Source: Nitrospira sp. (GTDB lineage: Bacteria; Nitrospirota; Nitrospiria; Nitrospirales; Nitrospiraceae). Taken from it: 64,000 bases of DNA. The stretch lies in NCBI GenBank assembly GCA_016873435.1, contig VGXF01000002.1, positions 1 to 64,000 of the forward strand, written 5' to 3'. The notes under the pieces were generated by a model. It made no database searches. It had not been told where the DNA came from and saw nothing but the letters and a program-made list of their open reading frames with translations. Each line of letters opens with the position of its first letter. The stretch's first letter is position 1. The position numbers were made by a program, and so were the translations under genes. This document shows, one piece after another, positions 56,534 to 63,823 of the stretch.

Positions 56534-57276
56534 GTGTTTCCGTACGACGCTATCCTGTGGGTTTCCTGCTTTTTGTGCTTGGCACGTGGTGCGTGGTTCT
56601 TGGTACAAATGTTTGGGGCCGGCCTCAAGACAGCCCACAGTTGCCAAGTCCGATGGGCTACGTCAGCGACCATGCGGGCGTCCTTGCGCCCGATTGGAAG
56701 GAGCGCATCCGGTCAGTCTGTCAGGACCTCGAGCGGAAGACCGGCGTGGAAATGGTCGTCGTCACGGTACCGTCAGCGAAGCCCTATGCCTCGGCACAGG
56801 AATATGCGGCGGCGCTCTATCAAAAATGGGGTATTGGCTCTGCGCAGAAAGAGCATGGCGTGCTCGTGCTGGCGGTCATTGATAGTCGAAAGGCGACGGT
56901 GACGCTAGGGAAAAGCATGGTGCCGGTCATTACGCCGGCAATCGTGGAGGAAGTTAGCAGCCAGTATCTGGAGCGGGCCTTTGGGAACGCGAAGTTTGAG
57001 GAAGGACTCTACCGAGCGGCTGTGGCAATCGCCTCCGCCTCGCAGGACGTAAAGGCGGCTGAACCGTCGAAGCATAAGTTAAAAGGCTTTGGCGTGTTTC
57101 TCACGGCCACGATGAGCTTCGGGGCGCTCTGGTTTCTCTGGTGGATCAGCCGGCCGGACCTGCGGCATCCCTATGGCCGAGTGCGCCGCGGCGAATATTG
57201 GGGTAGTGGTCGGGGCGGCTTCACCGGCAACTTCGGCGGCTTCGGGGGTGGAATGAGCGGAGAAGGGTTGCGATAG
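56530..57276 (+). CDS. TPM-domain membrane protein (YgcG-like)
   Basis: 248 aa. Signal/TM at residues about 8-28, TPM domain (about 40-170) with YVSDHAGVLAPDWKERI and LYQKWGIG, a transmembrane helix (about 188-208) and a Gly-rich C-terminus (GGFTGNFGGFGGGMSGEG). This is the standard architecture of TPM/YgcG proteins, some reported as phosphatases or envelope repair factors. The GTG start overlaps the previous stop (GTGA). Confidence 0.85.
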   Translation: MSVSVRRYPVGFLLFVLGTWCVVLGTNVWGRPQDSPQLPSPMGYVSDHAGVLAPDWKERIRSVCQDLERKTGVEMVVVTVPSAKPYASAQEYAAALYQKWGIGSAQKEHGVLVLAVIDSRKATVTLGKSMVPVITPAIVEEVSSQYLERAFGNAKFEEGLYRAAVAIASASQDVKAAEPSKHKLKGFGVFLTATMSFGALWFLWWISRPDLRHPYGRVRRGEYWGSGRGGFTGNFGGFGGGMSGEGLR

Positions 57277-57625
57277 CCGGAGATAGTTCCTCCCCCTGCA
57301 CGCTTGACCAGAGCGGGTTCCATCTAGGGCTGCGCCACCATCCTCTTGGTGGGGTCCACGGCGCGGGCGAGGAATGCTATAGGTCCATGGTGCGGAATCG
57401 TACCAAGCACGGCGTGCAGCCTGAGCAGTGTGCGGATCCCCAGGCACGCCGACACCGGAGGGGCGCCAAAATTTACTTAAGTGATACTTTAGATAGTATT
57501 ACGAACGTCTTGAATGAAAAGTAATCTTCTAGCCGATAGCGTAGACGCGGGGCAATTTGGTCATCTCGTAGTGGCGTGGTTTGACGGGATGGCCTAACAA
57601 ACGACAAGAGGGTAGTGCGGACATC
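57277..57625. other. Intergenic region with hairpin and AT-rich dyad
   Basis: About 350 bases between convergent genes with no gene I can support. CCACCA/TGGTGG (57335-57352) is a small perfect stem that may end transcription of the TPM gene. Around 57470-57530 composition turns AT-rich, with GTGATACT and AGTATTAC (57481-57502) forming a 7-of-8 dyad with a 6-base centre. Confidence 0.45.
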
Positions 57626-58144
57626 CTATTGCCCCGCCGGTGCCTTGTGGGCGGCGCCGATGGCGTCGAGGCCGGCCTGAGCGCAGGCGTCGTCCAAATG
57701 GGTTCCGGGCGCGCCGCCGACGCCGATTCCTCCGACCACCTCATTGCCGATCTGAATGGGCAGCCCTCCGCCAAGCATGAGAATATTTTCGTTCATTTTT
57801 CCTAGTGAATGCAGGTGCGGGGCTTTGACCATGAGTTCCGCCCACTCGCTGGTGGCCCGTCCCGTGCTGCTGGCCGTGTAGGCTTTTTTTCGGCTGCTGT
57901 CCACTGTGTGAGGGCTGGCTCCGTCGCCGCGCAGTTGTACGCGGATGCCGCCGGCCTTGTCCACGACGGCTGCCGTAACCTTGTAGCCATCCTTCGCGCA
58001 TTTCTCCACGGCCACGGCTGCGGCTTTCTCGGCCAGCCGCATCGGCAGGACCGCTTCGCGCGGAAGATCTTCCGCGACGGCCACGGTTGGGCTGTGCAGC
58101 AGGCCGATCACGGTAAACAGGCTCAGCCACTTGAAGGATTCCAT
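57626..58144 (-). CDS. Exported GlcG/HbpS-like protein
   Basis: 172 aa from MESFKWLSLFTVIGLLHS, a signal peptide. The rest is the GlcG/HbpS (DUF336) fold with LAEKAAAVAVEKCAKDGYKVTAAVVDKAG, STGRATSEWAELM and GGGLPIQIGNEVVGGIGVGGA. Some relatives bind haem; whether this one does is unknown. The upstream frame to 58312 overlaps the DUF5069 gene and is not like the family. Confidence 0.85.
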   Translation of the reverse strand: MESFKWLSLFTVIGLLHSPTVAVAEDLPREAVLPMRLAEKAAAVAVEKCAKDGYKVTAAVVDKAGGIRVQLRGDGASPHTVDSSRKKAYTASSTGRATSEWAELMVKAPHLHSLGKMNENILMLGGGLPIQIGNEVVGGIGVGGAPGTHLDDACAQAGLDAIGAAHKAPAGQ

Positions 58145-58146
58145 CG

Positions 58147-58584
58147 TTAACTCCTTGTGCGTATGGGAACCGGACGGTTTTCGTCCAGGTCTAACATGTC
58201 TCCCCAGGTGGTGATGTCGGTGCGGGAGGGATCGATCGCGTTCACCTGCCCTCGATGGTAGGCACGCTGGTCGTCCGTAGCTGGCTTGGAATTGAGAAAT
58301 TCTTGGTTCCACCGTTCGATCGCCTCGGCGCTATGAGGTTTTGCCGTTTCCTTGAACCAGTCGGCCACGGCTTTGTCGTCCTTGGCGCCGCGGACGATGG
58401 CCGTGAACTGACCGGCCTCGATGCCAGCGAATTCCAAAAGTCGTTGATCCAACGGGCAGGGGTACTTGTATTCGCCCTGCGTGCCGGCCAGCACCGCGCG
58501 GCATTTGTCGATCATGCGCGCGAGATGGGTATAGCCGGCCATTTTCTCGCGAGGGCTGCGCGGATAATTTGTGCGAAGGTCCAT
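58147..58584 (-). CDS. DUF5069 family protein
   Basis: 145 aa, opening MDLRTNYPRSPREKMAGYTHLARMIDKCRAVLAGT and continuing EYKYPCPLDQRLLEF, a conserved pattern for DUF5069. Soluble, helical, function unknown. Two bases separate its stop from the HbpS-like start, suggesting co-transcription. Confidence 0.85.
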   Translation of the reverse strand: MDLRTNYPRSPREKMAGYTHLARMIDKCRAVLAGTQGEYKYPCPLDQRLLEFAGIEAGQFTAIVRGAKDDKAVADWFKETAKPHSAEAIERWNQEFLNSKPATDDQRAYHRGQVNAIDPSRTDITTWGDMLDLDENRPVPIRTRS

Positions 58585-58592
58585 CGGTTGCC

Positions 58593-59270
58593 CTAGAGCA
58601 TCTTGTGATTGGCGAACGTGAGCGACTTCACTGCCACTTCGCCGTTCTCGTAGGAAATGATCCGACGGGAGGCTGGAAGATCAGAGGCATCTACACGCAC
58701 GTGCGTGTCCGTGAAGCTCTCCGTGTTCGTCAGCTTGCCGTCTTTGGTCGAGTAGTAATAGACCGTGTAGCGGGTGGTGAGGAGTTTGTTCTCCTTCGTG
58801 ACCATGCTGTCTTCAACGTTGATCGTGAAGCCGAAAGGCGGCCCGCCGCCATGGCCCATCTTGCGGTTGATCTGCGTGATGCGGCCATCCTTGACTCGAT
58901 AGAACGACTGCATGCCGTCCCCATTGATGAAGAGCTTGGGGCCCATCGGATGATTGAGGTCGTCGCCTAGCGTGAGGGCATACTTGCCGTCCGACTCCTC
59001 GAAGCTGCGTGGGCCACGATGCACGGCGATCATGCCGATCTGGTTTTCGGCCCACTTCTGGATGTCGCCGTCCGGCAGAGAAACGGTCAGGTCGCGTGGA
59101 CCCTTCACCGTAAGGCCACCTTTGACTTCCTTGCCGTTCATGTTGACCGTTAGGTCGGCCGTGAAGCCCTTAAAGTTGGCCTGCCAGCGGGCGGTATTTT
59201 CAAACGCTTTGCGAAGAGCTTCGCGAGCTTTGGGGTCGTCTTTGACTTCTGGCGCCGGGGTGGCTTGCAT
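58593..59270 (-). CDS. DUF3386 family protein
   Basis: 225 aa. REALRKAFENTARWQANFKGFTADLTVN and KPIDISVSL-like LTVSLPDGDIQKWAENQIGMIAVHRGPRSFEESDGKYAL match DUF3386, otherwise known mainly from cyanobacteria. Predicted beta-rich, no signal peptide. First of the three-gene minus-strand group 58593-57626. Confidence 0.8.
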   Translation of the reverse strand: MQATPAPEVKDDPKAREALRKAFENTARWQANFKGFTADLTVNMNGKEVKGGLTVKGPRDLTVSLPDGDIQKWAENQIGMIAVHRGPRSFEESDGKYALTLGDDLNHPMGPKLFINGDGMQSFYRVKDGRITQINRKMGHGGGPPFGFTINVEDSMVTKENKLLTTRYTVYYYSTKDGKLTNTESFTDTHVRVDASDLPASRRIISYENGEVAVKSLTFANHKML

Positions 59271-59283
59271 ATATGCTCCTTAT

Positions 59284-59406
59284 GCAGAAGGTTGAAAAAG
59301 GCTTCCAGCGGTGTTCAGGCTCGCGCAAGGCCGCAACGTACCGAAAAGCGTACGCGGACCCGTTCGCTCGCGGCGGCCGCGCGGGCGGCCGTTTGGAACA
59401 TGCCGG
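59284..59406. repeat. Palindromic intergenic element (Nitrospira-like repeat)
   Basis: Outer arms GGTTGAAAAAGGCTTCC (59290-59306) and GGCGGCCGTTTGGAACAT (about 59384-59401) are imperfect complements; in the centre CGTAC (59337-59341) pairs with GTACG (59350-59354). I recall very similar elements scattered between genes of Nitrospira genomes, but only this copy is visible here. Confidence 0.55.
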
Positions 59407-59486
59407 AGAGAAACCCGAATGAGAAGATTATAGCGGCTGCTTTTCAGGAGGACAATGAGTGTTTTAGGTCCACACGCTAGGCATGC

Positions 59487-59726
59487 TCATCGCATACCGT
59501 GGGCAAGCGCCGGAGGGGCAACCGTTGCGTTCAAAAGGGTGGAGCTCCTCCGCTTAAGCAGCGTTTCTCCGCAGCCGTGGCAGTGTGTGTCCTTGCAGTC
59601 ACCGACCTGTCCGGCCATGGCACCGGCATAGCCATACCGCAAGCCGCTCGTCTGGCTGATCGCGATGGCACGGAGCCGTGCACCCGCCGGGGTGTTGTCG
59701 GCGCGGTCAGTTTTTCGTTCATTCAA
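59487..59726 (-). pseudogene. C-terminal remnant of an AmmeMemoRadiSam-type radical SAM enzyme
   Basis: The 79-residue frame holds GLRYGYAGAMAGQVGD, THCHGCGETLLKRR and TLLNATVAPP. This matches the zinc-binding tail of AmmeMemoRadiSam radical SAM proteins, which usually reads GLRYVYxGN..., CPGCGxLLIxR, and LENR followed by a second CxxCG. The second Cys pair is lost and no upstream radical-SAM CxxxCxxC domain precedes it on the minus strand within the remaining intergenic sequence. Best read as a decayed fragment. Confidence 0.6.
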
Positions 59727-59879
59727 TCTAGCGGTGGAAACAGGCTCAGAGAGGCGGTTTCAAGAGCGGGTTAGTTGGCCGTACAAAGGCAATAAGTCTT
59801 TATATTTCAATAATTTATATCGGCATGTAGAAAAAATTGTCACAACTGAAAAAATCTCTGTAAAAAACCGTAAATTCCT
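59727..59879. other. AT-rich upstream region with A tracts
   Basis: The stretch turns A+T-rich, with three A6 tracts at 59831-59836, 59849-59854 and 59862-59867, ahead of a strong promoter. Such tracts can act as an UP element or bend the DNA. I see no gene here. Confidence 0.4.
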
Positions 59880-59937
59880 TTGTTATGAGAGGGCTGCACG
59901 ATATAATGCGTACGTCGGAAAGCAGTACATCGTGCAG
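59880..59937 (+). promoter_or_regulatory. Promoter with perfect 9-bp dyad before the Arg-rich gene
   Basis: TTGTTA (59880-59885) and TATAAT (59902-59907) are spaced by 16 bases. CTGCACGAT (59894-59902) and ATCGTGCAG (59929-59937) form a perfect 9-bp inverted repeat around the -10 and start site, suitable as an operator. The core CACGATATAATGCG is identical to that at 38486-38499. Confidence 0.55.
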
Positions 59938-59962
59938 GATGCTCCGTAGAAAGGTTGCAGCA

Positions 59963-60292
59963 ATGGAACGACGAGCGGCATCGCATACCGAGGAAGAAGA
60001 ACTGAATCAGCGGCGGCGCCTGTTGAACTCCGCCCGCAAAGGGGATCCGAAGGCGATCAATAAGCTGTTCGAGCTCTATCAGGTGCGTGTCTACAGCGGG
60101 GAGAGCCTTGGCCGTTCCGGCCGTCCGTCTGCCGCGGCATTTCACCGTCCGCCGCTGCGCGTGGTGCGGAAGCGCATGGCGCGGCGTTCCCCCCGGAAAG
60201 TGACCCGTGCGGCGCGCCGCGCGGCAACCCGCAAGGCCGTGCGGCGGGTGGCGCAGCGGCATCGCTCCGTGCGCCGCGTCGCGCATCGCTAG
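59963..60292 (+). CDS. Small Arg-rich basic protein
   Basis: 109 aa. The N-terminal part is helical (TEEEELNQRRRLLNSARKGDPKAINKLFELYQ), while the C-terminal 50 residues are almost entirely Arg, Ala, Val, Lys (for example RRAATRKAVRRVAQRHRSVRR). The tail resembles histone H1-like or nucleoid proteins. Nucleic-acid binding is an inference from composition. The frame is open to 59885, but 59963 (MERRAASHTEEEE) is the best-placed start after the promoter. Confidence 0.65.
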   Translation: MERRAASHTEEEELNQRRRLLNSARKGDPKAINKLFELYQVRVYSGESLGRSGRPSAAAFHRPPLRVVRKRMARRSPRKVTRAARRAATRKAVRRVAQRHRSVRRVAHR

Positions 60293-60341
60293 CCCGTCCG
60301 TAGCCTGTTTCTCACGACACATCCAGCGTGACAGCGGATCG

Positions 60342-60638
60342 CTATTGTACAGCGACCCGCAGTCCGCCGTGCCCCAATTTCGCGGCGATTTTTTCCGCTG
60401 TGTCCCGCGCGCCTTCGAAAACCACCGCGCTGCCTTGGTGGTCGATTTTCCAGGCGAGTTCGAACGCCTTCTGTGGCGTCATGCCGGGGATGGCGGCGCA
60501 AAACAACTGGATGACTTGCTGATAGGTGTGGCAGTCGCAGTTGTAGACGATGACCTTGGCTTCCAGTCCGTCCCCCGTGCCGGTCCCTTGCTCTTCAATG
60601 GTTTCCGGTGTGGCGTAGGTGGTGGGGGATTCGACCAT
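60342..60638 (-). CDS. clpS: ClpS-like ATP-dependent Clp protease adaptor
   Basis: 98 aa. AKVIVYNCDCHTYQQVIQLFC replaces the usual VVLxNDDxTPMEFV, and IPGMTPQKAFELAWKIDHQGSAVVFEG follows the ClpS core. ClpS binds N-end-rule substrates and ClpA/ClpC. The substitution of the NDD segment by NCDC is unusual and might change N-degron binding. Confidence 0.8.
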   Translation of the reverse strand: MVESPTTYATPETIEEQGTGTGDGLEAKVIVYNCDCHTYQQVIQLFCAAIPGMTPQKAFELAWKIDHQGSAVVFEGARDTAEKIAAKLGHGGLRVAVQ

Positions 60639-60671
60639 GGTGACTTATTTTACCGCAGCCTCAAAATTCTG

Positions 60672-61358
60672 TCAGTATCCGTCCCGGTTGAGGAGATGAT
60701 TCTCCAACGAAATTCCCTCCCGTGTGCAGGCGCGCTCGAGTAACTGAAAATGCACCGGTGAATCCGTGACGGCCTCGAGCTGGTGCTGCCGGCACAGGCG
60801 GATCGTATAGGCCAGCGCCGCCGACGTTTTGACCAGCGCCAGGACATATTCGTATTCGTAACTCTCGTCTGGTGACGGGACCCGGCTGCAAAGCGTCTGC
60901 AGCCGATCGACCGAGCAGGCATGCATGGCGCGAGCTGGTTCTAGTAGGCGCAGCAGCACCGAGGGGCCTGGAGCCGTCGCCTCGCCGATCGCCATGCTGT
61001 GTGAAAGCTCGAACAGGCCGCGCTGGAACCGGCGGTCGTCGCGTAGGCCGTTGTGAAAGCGGGTGCGCCATGATGAATCGGCCAGGTCCCGGTCGACGGC
61101 GGCCGTAATCTCGGCATCCAGCGGTCCGCTTACTGAATAGCCCTGCACGATGCGGCCTGCCGTCACGAGCTGGGGATGAAACTGTCCCATACGGTCGTTG
61201 TAGGCGGTGGTGCCGCTCATCGGCGTGAGTTGCAGGGCCATGTAATCGCGAAAGTGAATGGCAGCATAGTCGTCGAGCAGTCGCGCGAGCGTCTGTTTGT
61301 GGCAGAGATGGAAGGGATAATACAGCGCGCGGGAGGAAGGAGTGGAGGAACTCGTCAA
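60672..61358 (-). CDS. Protein of unknown function (TTG start)
   Basis: About 228 aa if started at the TTG at 61358, which overlaps the stop of the preceding gene (TTGA). Conserved-looking N-terminus ALYYPFHLCHKQTLARLLDDYAAIHFRDYMALQLTPMSG, then a helical body. An in-frame ATG at 61406 lies inside the preceding gene. Distantly reminiscent of DUF6236 proteins (weak recall). No signal peptide. Confidence 0.6.
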   Translation of the reverse strand: MTSSSTPSSRALYYPFHLCHKQTLARLLDDYAAIHFRDYMALQLTPMSGTTAYNDRMGQFHPQLVTAGRIVQGYSVSGPLDAEITAAVDRDLADSSWRTRFHNGLRDDRRFQRGLFELSHSMAIGEATAPGPSVLLRLLEPARAMHACSVDRLQTLCSRVPSPDESYEYEYVLALVKTSAALAYTIRLCRQHQLEAVTDSPVHFQLLERACTREGISLENHLLNRDGY

Positions 61359-61549
61359 ACTTTGTCCATATCGATGACCTCGGTCGCATCCCACAGGTTC
61401 TTCCACTCGGCGTCGGCTAACGCCTTTTCCTTGTCCTCCGGGGTTTCTTCACCGAGGTCCTTTGGGTGGGCCGAGGGCTGTTCAGCGGCAGACGGAGCCT
61501 GGGCTGCCGGTTTCTTCAGCCGTTTTTTGGGGTCCATGTTGACGGGCAT
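61355..61549 (-). CDS. Small polar protein upstream of the TTG-start gene
   Basis: 64 aa from MPVNMDPKKRLKKPAA (an ATG at 61567 is also in frame). Lys/Pro/Ala-rich N-terminus and acidic C-terminus (EEWKN-like AEWKNLWDATEVIDMDKV). No family recognised. Coupled to the next gene through TTGA. Confidence 0.55.
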   Translation of the reverse strand: MPVNMDPKKRLKKPAAQAPSAAEQPSAHPKDLGEETPEDKEKALADAEWKNLWDATEVIDMDKV

Positions 61550-61681
61550 CGGCAGGTCCTCACGCAACGGGGGGCCTCATTCCTACGCCACACCCGGTTC
61601 TTTGTCAAGAATGTCAGGCCACTGATTGACTCACATGAGCGCGGTTGTTAGAGTGCCGACCATCCCCAAGGAGGCACTGAC

Positions 61682-62053
61682 GTGGAAGCCAATCCCTGGT
61701 ATCTCGACCCGTACGTCGTCTGGCCGCTGTTTCCGCTGCTGATGCTGATCGTCATTGTGTGCCTCACTTGGGCCATGGTGCGCGTAGTGCGTCGCGCGCA
61801 AGGCACGACGGCAGTCTGTCTGCAGGCGGCCGCGCTCGTCTGTTATCTGCTGGCCGCCATGGCGGCGTTGGCCAGCGAGGCGCGTCTCATGCCGGACTTC
61901 ATCCACCGGCCCTTTTCGCTGCTGGTGCAACTGGCCATCGCGCTGGCGCTCTTTCATCTGTGGGGGAAGGATCGTTTGATGGTGGCGCTGAACAGTGTTG
62001 CCTGGGCTGCCATTCTGGCCGACACCGCCTTGCATTTTATATTGCATCGCTGA
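61682..62053 (+). CDS. Small integral membrane protein
   Basis: 123 aa with four likely transmembrane helices (about 12-36, 45-65, 78-95, 100-118). GTG start with AAGGAGG seven bases upstream. No family recognised; convergent with hemW. Confidence 0.65.
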   Translation: MEANPWYLDPYVVWPLFPLLMLIVIVCLTWAMVRVVRRAQGTTAVCLQAAALVCYLLAAMAALASEARLMPDFIHRPFSLLVQLAIALALFHLWGKDRLMVALNSVAWAAILADTALHFILHR

Positions 62054-62056
62054 TAG

Positions 62057-63175
62057 CTAGATCAGTTCTACGGCTACTGAATCCGCGTAGTGGCGTCCCG
62101 CCTCGGTGAGTTTAATTCGTCCGCTCCGTTCTTCCAGCAGACCCTGACGAATCAGCCGTTCGCGTGATTGGGTGTGCTCGGTGCCCTGTGGCAAGAGGGC
62201 CAGATCGAGGCCCTCAACCAGACGAAGACCGAAAACCAACCGCTCGCGCTGGCGCTGCTCCGGGCTGAGCGTTTCGAAGCCGGTACTGGGCAGACGGTCG
62301 GTCTCGATGGCCTCGCAGTAGGATGGCAGATCGTCTACATTGCCAAACCGTTGACCGTCGAGATAGGACTGCGCGCTGGGGCCGAGTCCCAGATAGTCCT
62401 GCCCCTGCCAGTAGAGCAGATTGTGCCGGCAGGCGAAACCCGGCCTGGTGTAGTTGGAAATTTCGTAGCGCGTGAAGCCGGCCGCTGTGAGCTGTCGGGC
62501 AGCTGCATCCTCCATCTCGTTTTGCAGGGCCGCGTCCGGTTCAATCGCGTCGCCACGGCGCACGGCAATGTGGAATTGTGTTTTCTCCTCAATCGTGAGC
62601 GCATAGCAGGACACATGAGCTACGTCCAACGCGAGAACGGCCTCGAGCGTCACGAGCCAGCCGTCCAGCGTCTGCCCCTGCAGGCCGTAGATCAAATCCA
62701 GATTGATGTTGGCGAATCCGGCGCGGCGGGCCATCGCGATGGCTTCCTGCGTCCGATTGCCGGACGTGCGGCGACCGATCTGTACCAGTTCCTCGTCGTT
62801 CATCGACTGGGCGCCAAAACTGATTCGGGTGACACCGGCATCTGCCAGCTTCCGCAGGCCATCTTCTGACACCGTGTCCGGATGGGCCTCGACGGTGATC
62901 TCTGGATCAGTCCTGGTGCCGAAGGCGTCGCGAACGTCCCCGAGAATCGCGACGAGCTGCTCAGCGGTCAGTGTGGTCGGTGTGCCACCGCCGAAATAGA
63001 TGGTGTCGAGCTGGCGACCGCCCAATGCCCGCTGCTCCGCGTGGAGGCGGATTTCTCGCGACACGGCATCGAGATAACGCGCCGCCCAGTCGTCCCGGTG
63101 AATTTGCAAGGAAAAGGCGCAGAAGTGGCAACGCGTGCGGCAGAAGGGGACATGAACATAGATCCCGACGGTCAT
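62057..63175 (-). CDS. hemW: HemW-type radical SAM heme chaperone (formerly CPO/HemN-like)
   Basis: 372 aa. Radical SAM cluster CRTRCHFC (CxxxCxxC) near the N-terminus after GIYVHVPF, then YFGGGTPT, GAQSMNDEELVQIGR and NLDLIYGLQGQT. The C-terminal HemW domain contains YEISNYTRPGFACRHNLLYW. HemW hands heme to respiratory enzymes rather than acting as coproporphyrinogen dehydrogenase. Confidence 0.92.
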   Translation of the reverse strand: MTVGIYVHVPFCRTRCHFCAFSLQIHRDDWAARYLDAVSREIRLHAEQRALGGRQLDTIYFGGGTPTTLTAEQLVAILGDVRDAFGTRTDPEITVEAHPDTVSEDGLRKLADAGVTRISFGAQSMNDEELVQIGRRTSGNRTQEAIAMARRAGFANINLDLIYGLQGQTLDGWLVTLEAVLALDVAHVSCYALTIEEKTQFHIAVRRGDAIEPDAALQNEMEDAAARQLTAAGFTRYEISNYTRPGFACRHNLLYWQGQDYLGLGPSAQSYLDGQRFGNVDDLPSYCEAIETDRLPSTGFETLSPEQRQRERLVFGLRLVEGLDLALLPQGTEHTQSRERLIRQGLLEERSGRIKLTEAGRHYADSVAVELI

Positions 63176-63182
63176 GGCATTA

Positions 63183-63443
63183 TCATGCCAGGGAGCGATT
63201 GGAGAAATCCTTGATCATGGCGATTTCGATCTCATCTTGCGGCGAGATGCCGCGGTTGCGGACGTGGACAGTCCAGGCCGAGTGCTGCCGGAGAAAGTCG
63301 AAGATCAACTTGGTCAACTCCGGCTTCATCCGCTTTTCCCAATCCTGCGCCCAGCCATGGTTGTCCTCGTCGCCGTCGTAATCCTCAGGGAAGTTAGCTT
63401 CCATGTGGAATTTGAAGATAAAGGTCTTGTCTTCCTGATACAT
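63183..63443 (-). CDS. Small conserved protein of unknown function
   Basis: 86 aa, acidic and aromatic: KFHMEANFPEDYDGDEDNHGW and QDWEKRMKPELTKLIFDFLRQH. No signal or membrane segment. Seven bases separate its stop from the hemW start, so they are probably co-transcribed. Confidence 0.6.
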   Translation of the reverse strand: MYQEDKTFIFKFHMEANFPEDYDGDEDNHGWAQDWEKRMKPELTKLIFDFLRQHSAWTVHVRNRGISPQDEIEIAMIKDFSNRSLA

Positions 63444-63458
63444 GAGAACCCTCGCTCG

Positions 63459-63487
63459 TTGCGAACGGCTGGCGTGCTGTCTATAAT
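63459..63487 (+). promoter_or_regulatory. Strong sigma70-like promoter for the FmdB-like gene
   Basis: TTGCGA (63459-63464), 17-base spacer, perfect TATAAT (63482-63487), 24 bases before the start codon, with GGAAGGA as ribosome-binding site. Confidence 0.6.
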
Positions 63488-63511
63488 GGAGATGCCTTAC
63501 GGAAGGACCCT

Positions 63512-63736
63512 ATGCCTATTTTCGAATATCTCTGCCAGAAATGCAATCACCGGTTCGAGGTGCTCGTGCAGGGGGTGGCCGCACCGGCCTGTCCCTCGTG
63601 CAAGGGGACGAAGCTTGCTAAGCAGTTTTCGCCGTTTGGCGTTGGTGCCACCGGTGATTGGACGTCGTCAGGGGGATCGGGTCCGTGCGGAAGCTGTGGC
63701 GATCCCCGCGGGGCCGGCTCCTGTTCCATGAACTAA
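63512..63736 (+). CDS. FmdB-family zinc ribbon protein
   Basis: 74 aa. MPIFEYLCQKCNHRFEVLVQG and APACPSCKGTKLAKQFSPFGV follow the FmdB/CxxC-CxxC-SSSS pattern. The Gly/Ser-rich C-terminus has four more Cys (GPCGSCGDPRGAGSC). Probably binds zinc; regulatory roles in formamidase-like systems have been proposed for relatives. Confidence 0.85.
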   Translation: MPIFEYLCQKCNHRFEVLVQGVAAPACPSCKGTKLAKQFSPFGVGATGDWTSSGGSGPCGSCGDPRGAGSCSMN

Positions 63737-63823
63737 CCAATGCGCTGCGCAACGAGGTTTCAGTTCTCCGTTCTCAGCCGGCAGTTTCGAAACCGCTAAC
63801 GGAATACTGGCCACTGTGAACTT

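Noticed and set aside
59499-59949. Plus-strand frames at 59499-59774 and 59665-59949
   Set aside because: They overlap the radical-SAM remnant on the other strand and the AT-rich promoter region, and have no recognisable content.
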